Assembly: GCA_943788815.1 (NCBI GenBank)
Contig: CALSRS010000001.1
Coordinates: 1,983,501-2,047,500 of the forward strand
Direction: 5' to 3'
From: an uncultured Gammaproteobacteria bacterium
GTDB lineage: Bacteria; Pseudomonadota; Gammaproteobacteria; Eutrophobiales; Eutrophobiaceae
Length of the DNA stretch: 64,000 nucleotides
The notes below the pieces were generated by a model. The model was not told the DNA's origin, ran no database searches, and was given only the letters and a program-made list of their open reading frames with translations. Each line of letters begins with the position of its first letter. The stretch's first letter is position 1. Of the stretch, positions 1 to 7,876 are shown in pieces. The position numbers were made by a program, and so were the translations under genes.

Positions 1-20
1 TATCAAACGAAGGGGGAAAC

Positions 21-1052
21 ATGCAGAATAAAAAGCTATCGATCATTTCCGTTGTTACCGTGCTTACCATCAGTGCTGCACTCACCGCGCAGGCCGAGGA
101 TGACCTGGTCATCCGTCACCAGGGTAGTATGGAAGCCGGCGGCAGGGTTGAAGTTTGTAATACGGTAGACAGTGCAAACAACAGCGCGCGCCACTTTGGC
201 GGCCAGACGGTAGTGGACAGTATCTACGCCACCTATCAGTATCCAGTCAATCAGCGTTATGCGTATCCGATCCTGTTCAACCACGGTGGCGGCCATACAG
301 GGCGTTTCTATGACACCACGCCGGACGGTCGCGAAGGCTGGTTGACGTTATTTTTGCGCCAGGGATTTGCAACCTATGGTGTGGATCGTGTTAACTCCGG
401 TCGATCTGGCATCGACTCGTGTCAGGTCATCGCGGTCAGTACGGGTAAGGCACCATTGTCAACGATGCCATCGATGAATCGCTATTCGTTCGAGTCAGCT
501 TGGAAGGCGTTTCGCTGGGGGCCGCAATACGGAACAGCATATTCGAATACGCAATTCCCCATTGAAGCGGTGGACAACTACTATCCGCAGTTGGTTAATA
601 CCTATCGTGACGCAGAACAAGTTCCCAAATCAGTAGCAGCCTATTCAGCGTTGATCGACAAGATAGGCACGCCAGTGGTGCTGCAATCGTGGTCGTCGTC
701 AGGCCTTTTGATCTATCTGACTGCGGCGGCACGTCCGGACATGGTGAAGGGCATACTCGCGGTGGAAAGTTCCGCGACTGCGTTTGACAACATTCCACCT
801 GACGCGATGAAGAAGCTGGCCAACGTGCCGATTATCATTGTCATCGGTGATCGCGCTCAGGACAGAGTCGACGCATCGCGAGCGTTTCAGAAAAAGATGG
901 CTGCCATTGGCGGTGATGTGACCGTTGATGTGCTGCCCGAAGCTGGCATCTATGGTAACAGCCATACGCTACCACTGGAGAAGAACAACAGGCAGATCAT
1001 GTTCCGAATGATTGCGTGGATGGAAGGTCATATTTATAACAAGTCCAACTAA
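21..1052 (+). CDS. exported alpha/beta hydrolase (esterase-like)
   Basis: A 343-residue protein with a Sec signal peptide (hydrophobic residues 7-22, cleavage near AQA-ED). It has the alpha/beta-hydrolase layout: an HGGGH oxyanion-type motif near residue 90, a nucleophile elbow WSSSG at 224-228 (Ser226), a candidate acid in VIGDRAQD near 276 and a candidate His in NSHTLP near 315. The elbow has Trp instead of the first Gly of GxSxG. It probably hydrolyses an ester in the periplasm or outside the cell; the substrate is unknown. The start is supported by AGGGGG just upstream of the ATG. No co-directional partner lies close; the next gene is 377 bases away across a repeat-bearing gap. The fold assignment is fairly safe, the chemistry is not. 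Confidence 0.8.
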   Translation: MQNKKLSIISVVTVLTISAALTAQAEDDLVIRHQGSMEAGGRVEVCNTVDSANNSARHFGGQTVVDSIYATYQYPVNQRYAYPILFNHGGGHTGRFYDTTPDGREGWLTLFLRQGFATYGVDRVNSGRSGIDSCQVIAVSTGKAPLSTMPSMNRYSFESAWKAFRWGPQYGTAYSNTQFPIEAVDNYYPQLVNTYRDAEQVPKSVAAYSALIDKIGTPVVLQSWSSSGLLIYLTAAARPDMVKGILAVESSATAFDNIPPDAMKKLANVPIIIVIGDRAQDRVDASRAFQKKMAAIGGDVTVDVLPEAGIYGNSHTLPLEKNNRQIMFRMIAWMEGHIYNKSN

Positions 1053-1165
1053 GACTCACCAATGGGGCCAGTGCCGATTGATTGAATGGATTATTCATAT
1101 TTTACAGAGATGATCGATCGACACTGACCCTTATAAATACCAACGTCCCTACTAAACTTGATGCC

Positions 1166-1197
1166 ATTCCGGATTTTGCGAAGCAAATATCCGGAAT
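1166..1197. repeat. REP-like palindrome (copy 1 of a pair)
   Basis: ATTCCGGAT at 1166-1174 pairs exactly with ATCCGGAAT at 1189-1197, and the inner TTGC/GCAA continues the stem around GAA. Its edges (gccATTCCGG... and ...CCGGAATccag) match a dispersed type of extragenic palindrome. It lies in the 377-base gap 1053-1429, which otherwise shows no convincing gene. Confidence 0.75.
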
Positions 1198-1289
1198 CCA
1201 GGTAAGTATAATTGTCGCGCGAAGCACGGACCTATTAATATTTTTTGTAACCCCATACTTTTTTCTATCCCGACAAATTCTGGAAATGG

Positions 1290-1321
1290 ATTCCGGATAA
1301 GTCCTTCGAACTTTCCGGAAT
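1290..1321. repeat. REP-like palindrome (copy 2, degenerate)
   Basis: ATTCCGGA at 1290-1297 pairs with TCCGGAAT at 1314-1321 around a less well paired centre. The flanks are tggATTCCGG and CCGGAATgatgg, so it is inverted relative to the copy at 1166. Two inverted palindromes about 100 bases apart resemble a BIME-type arrangement. ORFs on both strands across this gap have no recognisable domain. Confidence 0.6.
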
Positions 1322-1429
1322 GATGGGAGGGAGCTATATTTTGAAAATCGTGGTCTGTCCCCAGTTTTCCAGCTAGAATTGCCGTTACTAATATATAACT
1401 GCCCATAAGGGCGTATCAGGAGAAATGCC

Positions 1430-2176
1430 ATGTTCCGTCCCCACACCATTATATATGTACTGACTATTGCCCTGTGTTCATTCGCTGGCGCCGTGTCTGC
1501 GCAGAACGCACCCGCCTACGCCACTGCTGCAGTTGCCGACAGCTCCCGTCCCGCTGCACAGCGCGCGGACGATGCTGCACGCATGCCTGCCACAATCGTT
1601 GCCTTTGCCATGGTTAAACCCGGTTCCGTGGTTGCGGAAGTTCGTCCCGGTCGTGGTTATTACACTCGCATACTTTCCAAAGCGGTGGGTGCGAACGGTA
1701 AGCTCTATTCAGTAGACAGTGCCGAGCGCGTGCAAGCAAGACCCGATCGCATGGATGGCATCAACGCCATTGCTGCCGAAGCGGGATATTCCAACATCGA
1801 AGTTGCCACGCCACCTTTTGCCTCACTTGCTGAGGTCGGTGGGCCGCTGGATGTAGTTTGGACTACCAACGGTTACCACGACATGATCAACGGCCAGACC
1901 CCGGAAGAAATGGCTGCCTATAATAAAAGTGTCTTCCGTGCGCTAAAGTCGGGTGGCTACTATTTCGTTCTTGACCACGCAGCGCAGGTTGGAACTGGTC
2001 TTTCCGCCACCGACACCATTCACCGTATTGATCCCGAAGCAGTAAAGGAACAGGTGTTGGCAGCTGGCTTTACGCTAGATGCTGACGGCGATGCCCTAAA
2101 CCGCGCCAATGATGACCGCACGACTCAGGGGAAATTCGAAAACTCACAATTTATGCTGCGCTTTCGCAAACCATAA
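1430..2176 (+). CDS. exported class I methyltransferase-like protein (COG4798 type)
   Basis: A 248-residue protein with a signal peptide (1-25, ending VSAQ). After it comes a Rossmann-type methyltransferase core. Motif I is seen as VAEVRPGRGYYTRIL near residues 68-82, followed by GANGKLYSVD, the usual strand with an acidic residue for the SAM ribose. Related exported predicted methyltransferases are known in Proteobacteria. SAM is a cytoplasmic cofactor, so an exported version is biochemically puzzling; motif I also carries Arg where many family members have Gly or Asp. It may bind something else or have lost activity. RBS AGGAGA sits 7 bases before the ATG. It stands alone, 105 bases before the GMC oxidoreductase. 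Confidence 0.72.
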   Translation: MFRPHTIIYVLTIALCSFAGAVSAQNAPAYATAAVADSSRPAAQRADDAARMPATIVAFAMVKPGSVVAEVRPGRGYYTRILSKAVGANGKLYSVDSAERVQARPDRMDGINAIAAEAGYSNIEVATPPFASLAEVGGPLDVVWTTNGYHDMINGQTPEEMAAYNKSVFRALKSGGYYFVLDHAAQVGTGLSATDTIHRIDPEAVKEQVLAAGFTLDADGDALNRANDDRTTQGKFENSQFMLRFRKP

Positions 2177-2207
2177 ATAATAGGGGTCGCAGACAAAAAT
2201 AATATTT

Positions 2208-2261
2208 GGGGGCAGAGTAAGAACTCGCCAATGTCGTAAATAGTTTTTTACACTGACCCCC
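2208..2261. repeat. hairpin of the dispersed GGGTCAGAGTAAAA family
   Basis: GGGGGCAGAGTAAGAAC pairs imperfectly with GTTTTTTACACTGACCCCC. A partial arm, GGGGTCGCAGACAAAA, starts at about 2183. It lies between two genes of the same direction and could end transcription of the methyltransferase-like gene. Confidence 0.6.
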
Positions 2262-2280
2262 AAGTATTAATGATTGCGAT

Positions 2281-3897
2281 ATGACTGAAGAGATTCATTA
2301 CGACTACATCATCGTTGGCGCCGGCTCTGCGGGTTGCGTCCTTGCCAACCGGTTATCTGAAAATGCCAACAATAAGGTATTGCTGGTTGAAGCTGGCGGG
2401 AAGGACAATTATTTCTGGATCAATATCCCGGTGGGTTATTTATTTACCATCAGCAATCCTCGTACAGACTGGTGTTATAAGACTGAGCCTGATCCTGGTC
2501 TTAACAGTCGCAGTATTGCCTATGCCAGAGGCAAGGTCCTTGGGGGATGCTCTTCTATTAATGCCATGTTGTATATGCGAGGTCAGCAAGGTGATTATGA
2601 TCATTGGGCTGAACTAGGTAATCAAGGTTGGGCATGGAAGGATGTATTGCCCATTTTTAAATACTCTGAAGATTACCAGCATGGTGCAGACAGCTATCAC
2701 GGTAGTGGTGGCGGGCTTAGAGTTGAGGAGAGCAGGGTTAGTTGGGAAATCCTGGATGCCTGGCGCGAAGCTGCAGCCGAGTTTGGGATCCCGAAGATCG
2801 ATGAATTTAATCGTGGTGATAATTTTGGCAATGCCTATTTTCAGGTGAACCAAAAGCGGGGAGTGCGTTGGAGTGCGGTAGATGGTTTTTTAAAACCTGC
2901 CTTGCAACGAAAAAATCTGACAGTCATCACTCATGCCCAGGTGACAAAATTACTCATTGAGGCGGGAGCAAATTCAAAACGCGCAACCGGCATTATGCTG
3001 ATCACAGATAAAGGACAGCAGCAAACGATAAAAGCTGATCGCGAAGTGATATTGGCCGCAGGCGCCATAGGCTCGCCTCAGTTGTTACAGGTATCGGGTA
3101 TAGGTCCTGCCGAGCTGTTGCAAAAAACTGGTGTGCCGTGTCTTCATGATTTACCTGGGGTGGGTGAGAATTTACAGGATCATTTGCAAATACGCACAAT
3201 CTATAAAGTCCAGAACACGGTGACATTGAATCAGCGCTTTCATTCAATACTGGGAAAAATGAGTATGGGCCTGGAGTATCTATTGTTTAAAACCGGTCCA
3301 TTAACGATGCCGCCTTCTCAACTGGGCGCCTTTGGCAAGAGTGATCCCATGCAGCAAAGTGCAAATATTGAATGGCATGTGCAACCCTTGTCATTGGATC
3401 GTTTTGGCGAGCCATTGCATCGTTTTAATGCCATTACGCCCTCAGTTTGCAACTTGCGCCCCACCAGCCGGGGTCATGTGCGCATCAAGAGTGCCGATGT
3501 CGATGATTATCCAGCAATTACTACGAATTATTTATCTTCTGAAGAAGATCAAAAGATTGCCATCAATAGCCTTAGAGTGACCCGGGAGATAATGGCAACC
3601 AGGGCATTAGCGCCTTTCTCCCCAAAGGAATGGAAGCCCGGGCCACAGGTAACAACGGACGAGGAACTGTTATCTGCCGCCGCTGATCTTGGGTCTACTA
3701 TTTTTCATCCGGTGGGTACGTGCAAAATGGGCAATGATGCTATGTCGGTGGTGAGTGATCGTCTGAAGGTTCACGGCGTAGAAGGGCTGCGAGTCATTGA
3801 TGCCTCCATCATGCCGCGCATCACCTCGGGAAATACCAATGCGCCAACGACGATGATTGCTGAGAAGGGAGCAGAATTTATTTTAGCTGATAAATAA
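2281..3897 (+). CDS. GMC family FAD-dependent oxidoreductase (choline/alcohol dehydrogenase-like)
   Basis: A 538-residue protein, normal for bacterial GMC enzymes. The N-terminal FAD-binding fold DYIIVGAGSAGCVLANRL starts near residue 8. The GMC signature region GKVLGGCSSINAMLYMRG lies near 85-102. The C-terminal catalytic segment has HPVGTCKMG near 480 and SGNTNAPT near 520, giving the His/Asn pair that acts on the alcohol. There is no signal peptide, so it is cytoplasmic, unlike most redox proteins of this window. GMC enzymes of this type oxidise primary alcohols, choline or polyethylene-glycol-like compounds; no betaine genes are nearby, so the substrate is open. The RBS is weak. The Na+/solute symporter genes converge on its 3' end. 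Confidence 0.88.
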   Translation: MTEEIHYDYIIVGAGSAGCVLANRLSENANNKVLLVEAGGKDNYFWINIPVGYLFTISNPRTDWCYKTEPDPGLNSRSIAYARGKVLGGCSSINAMLYMRGQQGDYDHWAELGNQGWAWKDVLPIFKYSEDYQHGADSYHGSGGGLRVEESRVSWEILDAWREAAAEFGIPKIDEFNRGDNFGNAYFQVNQKRGVRWSAVDGFLKPALQRKNLTVITHAQVTKLLIEAGANSKRATGIMLITDKGQQQTIKADREVILAAGAIGSPQLLQVSGIGPAELLQKTGVPCLHDLPGVGENLQDHLQIRTIYKVQNTVTLNQRFHSILGKMSMGLEYLLFKTGPLTMPPSQLGAFGKSDPMQQSANIEWHVQPLSLDRFGEPLHRFNAITPSVCNLRPTSRGHVRIKSADVDDYPAITTNYLSSEEDQKIAINSLRVTREIMATRALAPFSPKEWKPGPQVTTDEELLSAAADLGSTIFHPVGTCKMGNDAMSVVSDRLKVHGVEGLRVIDASIMPRITSGNTNAPTTMIAEKGAEFILADK

Positions 3898-4061
3898 AAG
3901 GTCCACGGAGTGGACGGTTTGTATGACTGGGTTCCCGCTTCGGCTTTGTCTCCATGAGTCGCTCTATCGCCTACATCGATATAGGTGTTCGCTAGAATGA
4001 TGGTATATAGGCGTTCGTGGGAATGACGGAGCTTATGCTGCAAAACTCGACCCCATAATGC
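3898..4061. repeat. degenerate extragenic repeat between convergent genes
   Basis: This gap contains GTCCACGGAGTGGAC (a short palindrome at about 3901-3915) and repeated phrases ttcgctagaatgatgg and ttcgtgggaatgacgg. These resemble decayed edges of the CCGGAATGA-type extragenic palindromes seen elsewhere here. It separates the convergent GMC and symporter genes and probably includes the terminators. Confidence 0.45.
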
Positions 4062-5915
4062 TTAATGATCTATTGCCTGCTCTATTCGAACGGCGGGTCC
4101 ATATCCTTCTGGTTCACGAATGCTATCCACCATGTCGCGTACTTTCTGGCTCGGTTCATCAAACAGGGGTGTTAACGCAAGGCATATTCCAAAATTCAGT
4201 AACATGCCAACCACGCCGATGCCCTGAGGGTTAATCCCTTGTTCAAAAATACCAAACGTCCACGGCGCCATACCAAAAGAAACACAAGCGACAATATAGG
4301 ATCCGGTAAAACCAATACCCACCAGCATTCCTACGACGGCGGGAATGGTGCCGACGCGCTTCGAAAACACGCCCATTATGAGGACCGGGAAGATGCTCGA
4401 CGCGGCCAGGCCGAAGGCAAAGGCGACTACCTGGGCAACATATCCAAACGGGTAAATACCAAACAGTCCTGCAATTACAACGGCAATACCAATCACGGCT
4501 CGACCCACCAGCAGGCGTTGCTTCTCTGTAGATTGGGGGTTGATGATTCGATAATAAATATCATGTCCAACGGCAGAGGATATCACTAGCAGCAGTCCAC
4601 TAGCGGTTGATAGGGCGGCCGCTAGACCACCTGCGGCAAGCAGCGCGATGATCCAGGAGGACAGTTCTGCCATCTCGGGCGTGGCCAGTACGGTGATGTC
4701 CTGGTCGGGTCCACTCAATCCCATGTTACGTAATACCTGTCGGCCATCCGTTCCGTTATTACCTGTACTGTCTATCCAGCGCTGGTGATCGCTTTGAATG
4801 TCCAGCATGGCTGCAGTCCCCAAAGACCCAGTGCGAAAAATTTCATTATCTTCACGATTAGAATACCGCACGACTCCATCACCATCATCGAGCCAGTAAA
4901 TCAGGCCGGTTTGTTCCCAATTATCGTACCACTCCGGCAGGGATTCTGTCGTTGCCCCATTGAGGCTCTCAATCATGAAATAACGGGCAAAGGCCGCGGT
5001 GGCAGGCGCTGTTAAATATAAAATTGAGATAAACAGCAAGGCCCACATGCCACTCCAACGGGCCGCGCGAACATTTTTGACGGTATAAAAGCGAACCAGT
5101 ACATGTGGAAGACCTGCGGTGCCGGCCATGAGGGCAAGGGTAACAAAAAAGACATTCACTTTGTCCCAACTCCCCACAAAGGTATCGGTATAACTCAAAA
5201 ATCCAAGATCTTGTTGGATCAGGTTTAAACGCTCCAGCAAGTAAACAGTCTGCCCGCCGGCAAATTCTGGTTTAAGTGTTGCACCCATGGCAATAGAAGG
5301 GACAGGTATCCCGGTCAATTTTATGGCAATGGCAATCGCCACGATTAAATAAGCCGTGATCAGTACCCAGTACTGGGCCACCTGTGTCCAGGTGATACTT
5401 TTCATTCCACCAAGGGTGGCATAGACAAACACGATCGCCATGCCAAATATGACACCCGTATTAATATCGACTTCCAAAAAGCGACTAAAGACAATTCCAA
5501 CGCCGCGCATTTGGCCTGCCACATAGATAAAACAGATGAACAGGGCGCAAATGACGGCAACCACCCGAGCCAGGTCTGATTCGAATCGCTGGCCGACAAA
5601 ATCAGGCATGGTGAATTGGCCAAATTTTCGTAAATAAGGAGCTAGCAGTAAGGCAAGCAAAACATATCCACCTGTCCATCCCATTAAATAGACCCCGCCA
5701 GCATAGCCCATAAATGAAATCAAACCCGCCATAGAAATAAATGATGAAGCGCTCATCCAGTCAGCGGCAGTGGCCATGCCATTTGCCATGGCGGGCACAC
5801 CCTGACCTGCTACATAAAACCCGCGAGTGTCACGGACCCGGGTTATCCAGGCGATAGCTAAGTAGAGTGTGAACGTGACGCCGACAAATATAAATGTCCA
5901 GGTTTTAGTATCCAT
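4062..5915 (-). CDS. sodium:solute symporter, VC_2705-type large subunit
   Basis: A 617-residue polytopic membrane protein of the SSS family. It starts with a transmembrane segment near 5-22, followed by RGFYVAGQGVPAMANGMATA, the family's early substrate/Na+ region. A long loop at about 320-410 sits between transmembrane helices, as in the VC_2705 subfamily, and a helix with AAGGLAAALSTASGLLL follows near 440. It imports a small organic acid or similar solute with Na+. The DUF4212 gene ends two bases before its start, so the pair is one operon and probably one transporter. It is the only complete secondary transporter in the window. The substrate is not readable. Confidence 0.88.
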   Translation of the reverse strand: MDTKTWTFIFVGVTFTLYLAIAWITRVRDTRGFYVAGQGVPAMANGMATAADWMSASSFISMAGLISFMGYAGGVYLMGWTGGYVLLALLLAPYLRKFGQFTMPDFVGQRFESDLARVVAVICALFICFIYVAGQMRGVGIVFSRFLEVDINTGVIFGMAIVFVYATLGGMKSITWTQVAQYWVLITAYLIVAIAIAIKLTGIPVPSIAMGATLKPEFAGGQTVYLLERLNLIQQDLGFLSYTDTFVGSWDKVNVFFVTLALMAGTAGLPHVLVRFYTVKNVRAARWSGMWALLFISILYLTAPATAAFARYFMIESLNGATTESLPEWYDNWEQTGLIYWLDDGDGVVRYSNREDNEIFRTGSLGTAAMLDIQSDHQRWIDSTGNNGTDGRQVLRNMGLSGPDQDITVLATPEMAELSSWIIALLAAGGLAAALSTASGLLLVISSAVGHDIYYRIINPQSTEKQRLLVGRAVIGIAVVIAGLFGIYPFGYVAQVVAFAFGLAASSIFPVLIMGVFSKRVGTIPAVVGMLVGIGFTGSYIVACVSFGMAPWTFGIFEQGINPQGIGVVGMLLNFGICLALTPLFDEPSQKVRDMVDSIREPEGYGPAVRIEQAIDH

Positions 5916-5917
5916 TG

Positions 5918-6265
5918 CTAACTAACTTTTCCCTTGTTTACACCATCAGAGTCAGCCTTTAAGGATTCCAAAAGTTTATGATGTCGGCGATCAAGTCGCT
6001 CCATAAAGATGCAATACATTAAAATGCACAGGACGAAAATCATGATGCTGCCCTGCTGAGCAAACCAGAATCCCAGTGGAAAGCCGGTAAAAGGAAGATA
6101 AAATTGATTGAGCCAATCTGCGAATAAGACACCGCAACCCAGTGATGCAAAGGCCCAGATAAACAACAGTCCTGCGATTAGGCGGAGGTTATCACGCCAA
6201 TATCTTTTTAATGCAGCTTGAACTTCAGGAGAATGATAATCGGGCTCAATGTTTTTATCGTTCAT
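5918..6265 (-). CDS. DUF4212 small subunit of the sodium/solute symporter
   Basis: A 115-residue protein with two transmembrane helices (about 30-50 and 70-95). The cytoplasmic N-terminus contains the DUF4212 pattern YWRDNLRLI. Proteins of this family always accompany VC_2705-type symporters, and here the gene is immediately upstream of the large subunit with a two-base gap. Its own start is at the head of the operon. Confidence 0.88.
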   Translation of the reverse strand: MNDKNIEPDYHSPEVQAALKRYWRDNLRLIAGLLFIWAFASLGCGVLFADWLNQFYLPFTGFPLGFWFAQQGSIMIFVLCILMYCIFMERLDRRHHKLLESLKADSDGVNKGKVS

Positions 6266-6313
6266 GTTTTTATTATCATTATTTTCGAACTTTAAGAATT
6301 GAAAGATAAACTA

Positions 6314-6399
6314 AAGGGGGCAGGGACAAAAGAGGATCTTTCTCAAGTGACGCTGATTCCTTTTTATATAGATAGCGGATAGTTTTTACTCTGGCCCTA
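6314..6399. repeat. hairpin of the dispersed family
   Basis: The left arm GGGGGCAGGGACAAAA and right arm TTTTTACTCTGGCCCT can pair imperfectly over about 80 bases. The right arm overlaps the stop codon of the small secreted protein gene that follows on the minus strand. Probable terminator for that gene. Confidence 0.5.
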
Positions 6400-6855
6400 A
6401 TTTTTCAACTGCTGTTGATAGCGAGTTTGCACCGCTTCTCGAGCATTTTCCGAACTGACGGCCTGGCACTGGCTGTTAGCAGATCGGTCGTCAATTTTGT
6501 CTCGGTTCCTATCCAGGATCATGGTCTGTCTATCCAGGGTATTGATCCCGGTATAGATTTGTGACTCCCAGTTATAGCTATCAAATGTGACTTTCATCGG
6601 GTGATTAACGGTATCCACATCCATACGCCATGTGCCGGTTTCCCGGTTGGGCCGTAACACCATCGTGACATTCTCTTCACCACTGCGTTTTTGAAAGATC
6701 CAGTAATTCTCACTTTGAAACTGCATCGCCACTGCGTCCCATGAAGAAGGGCACTTCATGGCACTCACGTCCACATAATCATCCTTAGCTTCATTTTCTT
6801 GTGCCCAGATAAGTGTGACTTGTGACAAGAGTACGAGCAGTATCAGTGATTTCAT
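6397..6855 (-). CDS. small secreted protein of unknown function
   Basis: A 152-residue protein with a signal peptide (1-18, ending IWAQ). The mature part has two Cys (in MKCPSSW and NSQCQAV) that could form a disulfide, and alternating polar/hydrophobic residues suggesting beta strands. I recognise no family. It is on the same strand as the lectin-like gene upstream, with a hairpin-bearing gap between them (6868-6932), so co-transcription is uncertain. Confidence 0.6.
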   Translation of the reverse strand: MKSLILLVLLSQVTLIWAQENEAKDDYVDVSAMKCPSSWDAVAMQFQSENYWIFQKRSGEENVTMVLRPNRETGTWRMDVDTVNHPMKVTFDSYNWESQIYTGINTLDRQTMILDRNRDKIDDRSANSQCQAVSSENAREAVQTRYQQQLKN

Positions 6856-6867
6856 ATTTTTAATTAG

Positions 6868-6932
6868 GCTCAGAGTAAAAATTAAAGTTTATAAAACGGG
6901 TCGGAAAAATATTTCTCATATGATTCCGACCT
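6868..6932. repeat. hairpin arms of the dispersed family
   Basis: GGCTCAGAGTAAAA at about 6868 is followed by GGGTCGGAAAAATATTTCTC and ATTCCGACC (ends about 6932). GGGTCGGAA pairs with TTCCGACC. It lies between two minus-strand genes. Confidence 0.5.
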
Positions 6933-6946
6933 ATTTTTATTTTGGC

Positions 6947-7597
6947 TTACTGAGCGGCGAAGCAATATAACAACGCGTCCCCTCCGGAGCTTTGTAACTG
7001 TTCCTGACTGCAGCCTCGTGATGGGTGAGATGAGTTCCAGGAGGTTGTACCGCCACCGGAACGATCATGGTGACCAACCATGGCACTACCTGCGCTGCCG
7101 TTGGTCCAGTTACTGCAAGTGCGATCCTCTCCAGCTGGAAGTGCTCTGCCGTGTGAGTCAGAGCCGGTTAGTATGTCATGCCGATTAGGCTTATCGCCAC
7201 GGCCGTTGACGACGTTTCCGTTCTCGTCAATGGCGGTGTCTTTGTACAGGTAATTACGGTCGCGCTCGTTGTCGCCATGCAGATCAGCAACGTCAGGGGC
7301 TATCCGTACACCCTTGGCATTGTGCCAGGGTCCAGCGCCGATGCGGTCGCGGGCATTAACGGCATTTGCTCCCTGGGTACTAAGGTAGGCGCGCCATGTG
7401 TTGTTACCAGCACCGGCGGACTGCGCGAGACTCTGGCAATGCGCATCTGCTCCAGCCAGACCGCCCAGATTGGCACCATTGCCTATAGGCGTGCTGGTGA
7501 TAAAGAAGGTCATGGGCTCTTGATCCTGGGCAAGCGCCAGCTTAGTGCCTGCAAGTAATAGTGTGATGATTGCAAAAACGGTATACATCTTATTCAT
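6947..7597 (-). CDS. secreted lectin-like protein (endostatin / C-type lectin-like fold)
   Basis: A 216-residue protein with a signal peptide (1-23, ending ALAQ). The mature domain opens with MTFFITSTPIGNGANLGGLAGAD, then ADAHCQSLA and TWRAYLST. It continues with CSNWTNGSAG and ends with ALLYCFAAQ. This order (early Cys, TWRAYLS, CSNWT, final YCF) is typical of small bacterial domains of the collagen XVIII/endostatin-like or C-type-lectin fold, usually secreted. A binding role at the cell surface is inferred; no catalytic residues are evident. RBS GAGGAA lies before the ATG. Confidence 0.65.
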   Translation of the reverse strand: MNKMYTVFAIITLLLAGTKLALAQDQEPMTFFITSTPIGNGANLGGLAGADAHCQSLAQSAGAGNNTWRAYLSTQGANAVNARDRIGAGPWHNAKGVRIAPDVADLHGDNERDRNYLYKDTAIDENGNVVNGRGDKPNRHDILTGSDSHGRALPAGEDRTCSNWTNGSAGSAMVGHHDRSGGGTTSWNSSHPSRGCSQEQLQSSGGDALLYCFAAQ

Positions 7598-7876
7598 AAT
7601 TTTTTCCTCTTCTACTCGTAATTTTTATTAAAGACGACCTTGATAAATGGGGTCGCCTGAATTTCTTCTGACAGTCACAATAACACAAATCAATTATTGT
7701 ACTAAAGGGGTCGGTGGGGTCAAAAAGTCATCATTTTTGCGTTTTTGCCCGAACTGGAAGCGATGATTTCCCCGGTTTTTGATAAGTCATTACCTTTAAG
7801 TAGATTTTGCGGTAATGTATTAGAGAAGTATCTTTTTTCAATAGACAAATAATCATACCCGGGGGGTAAAGTCGAT

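Noticed and set aside
1102-1449. Minus-strand ORFs in the 1053-1429 gap
   Set aside because: They run through the two palindromes and have no RBS or domain; judged chance frames.
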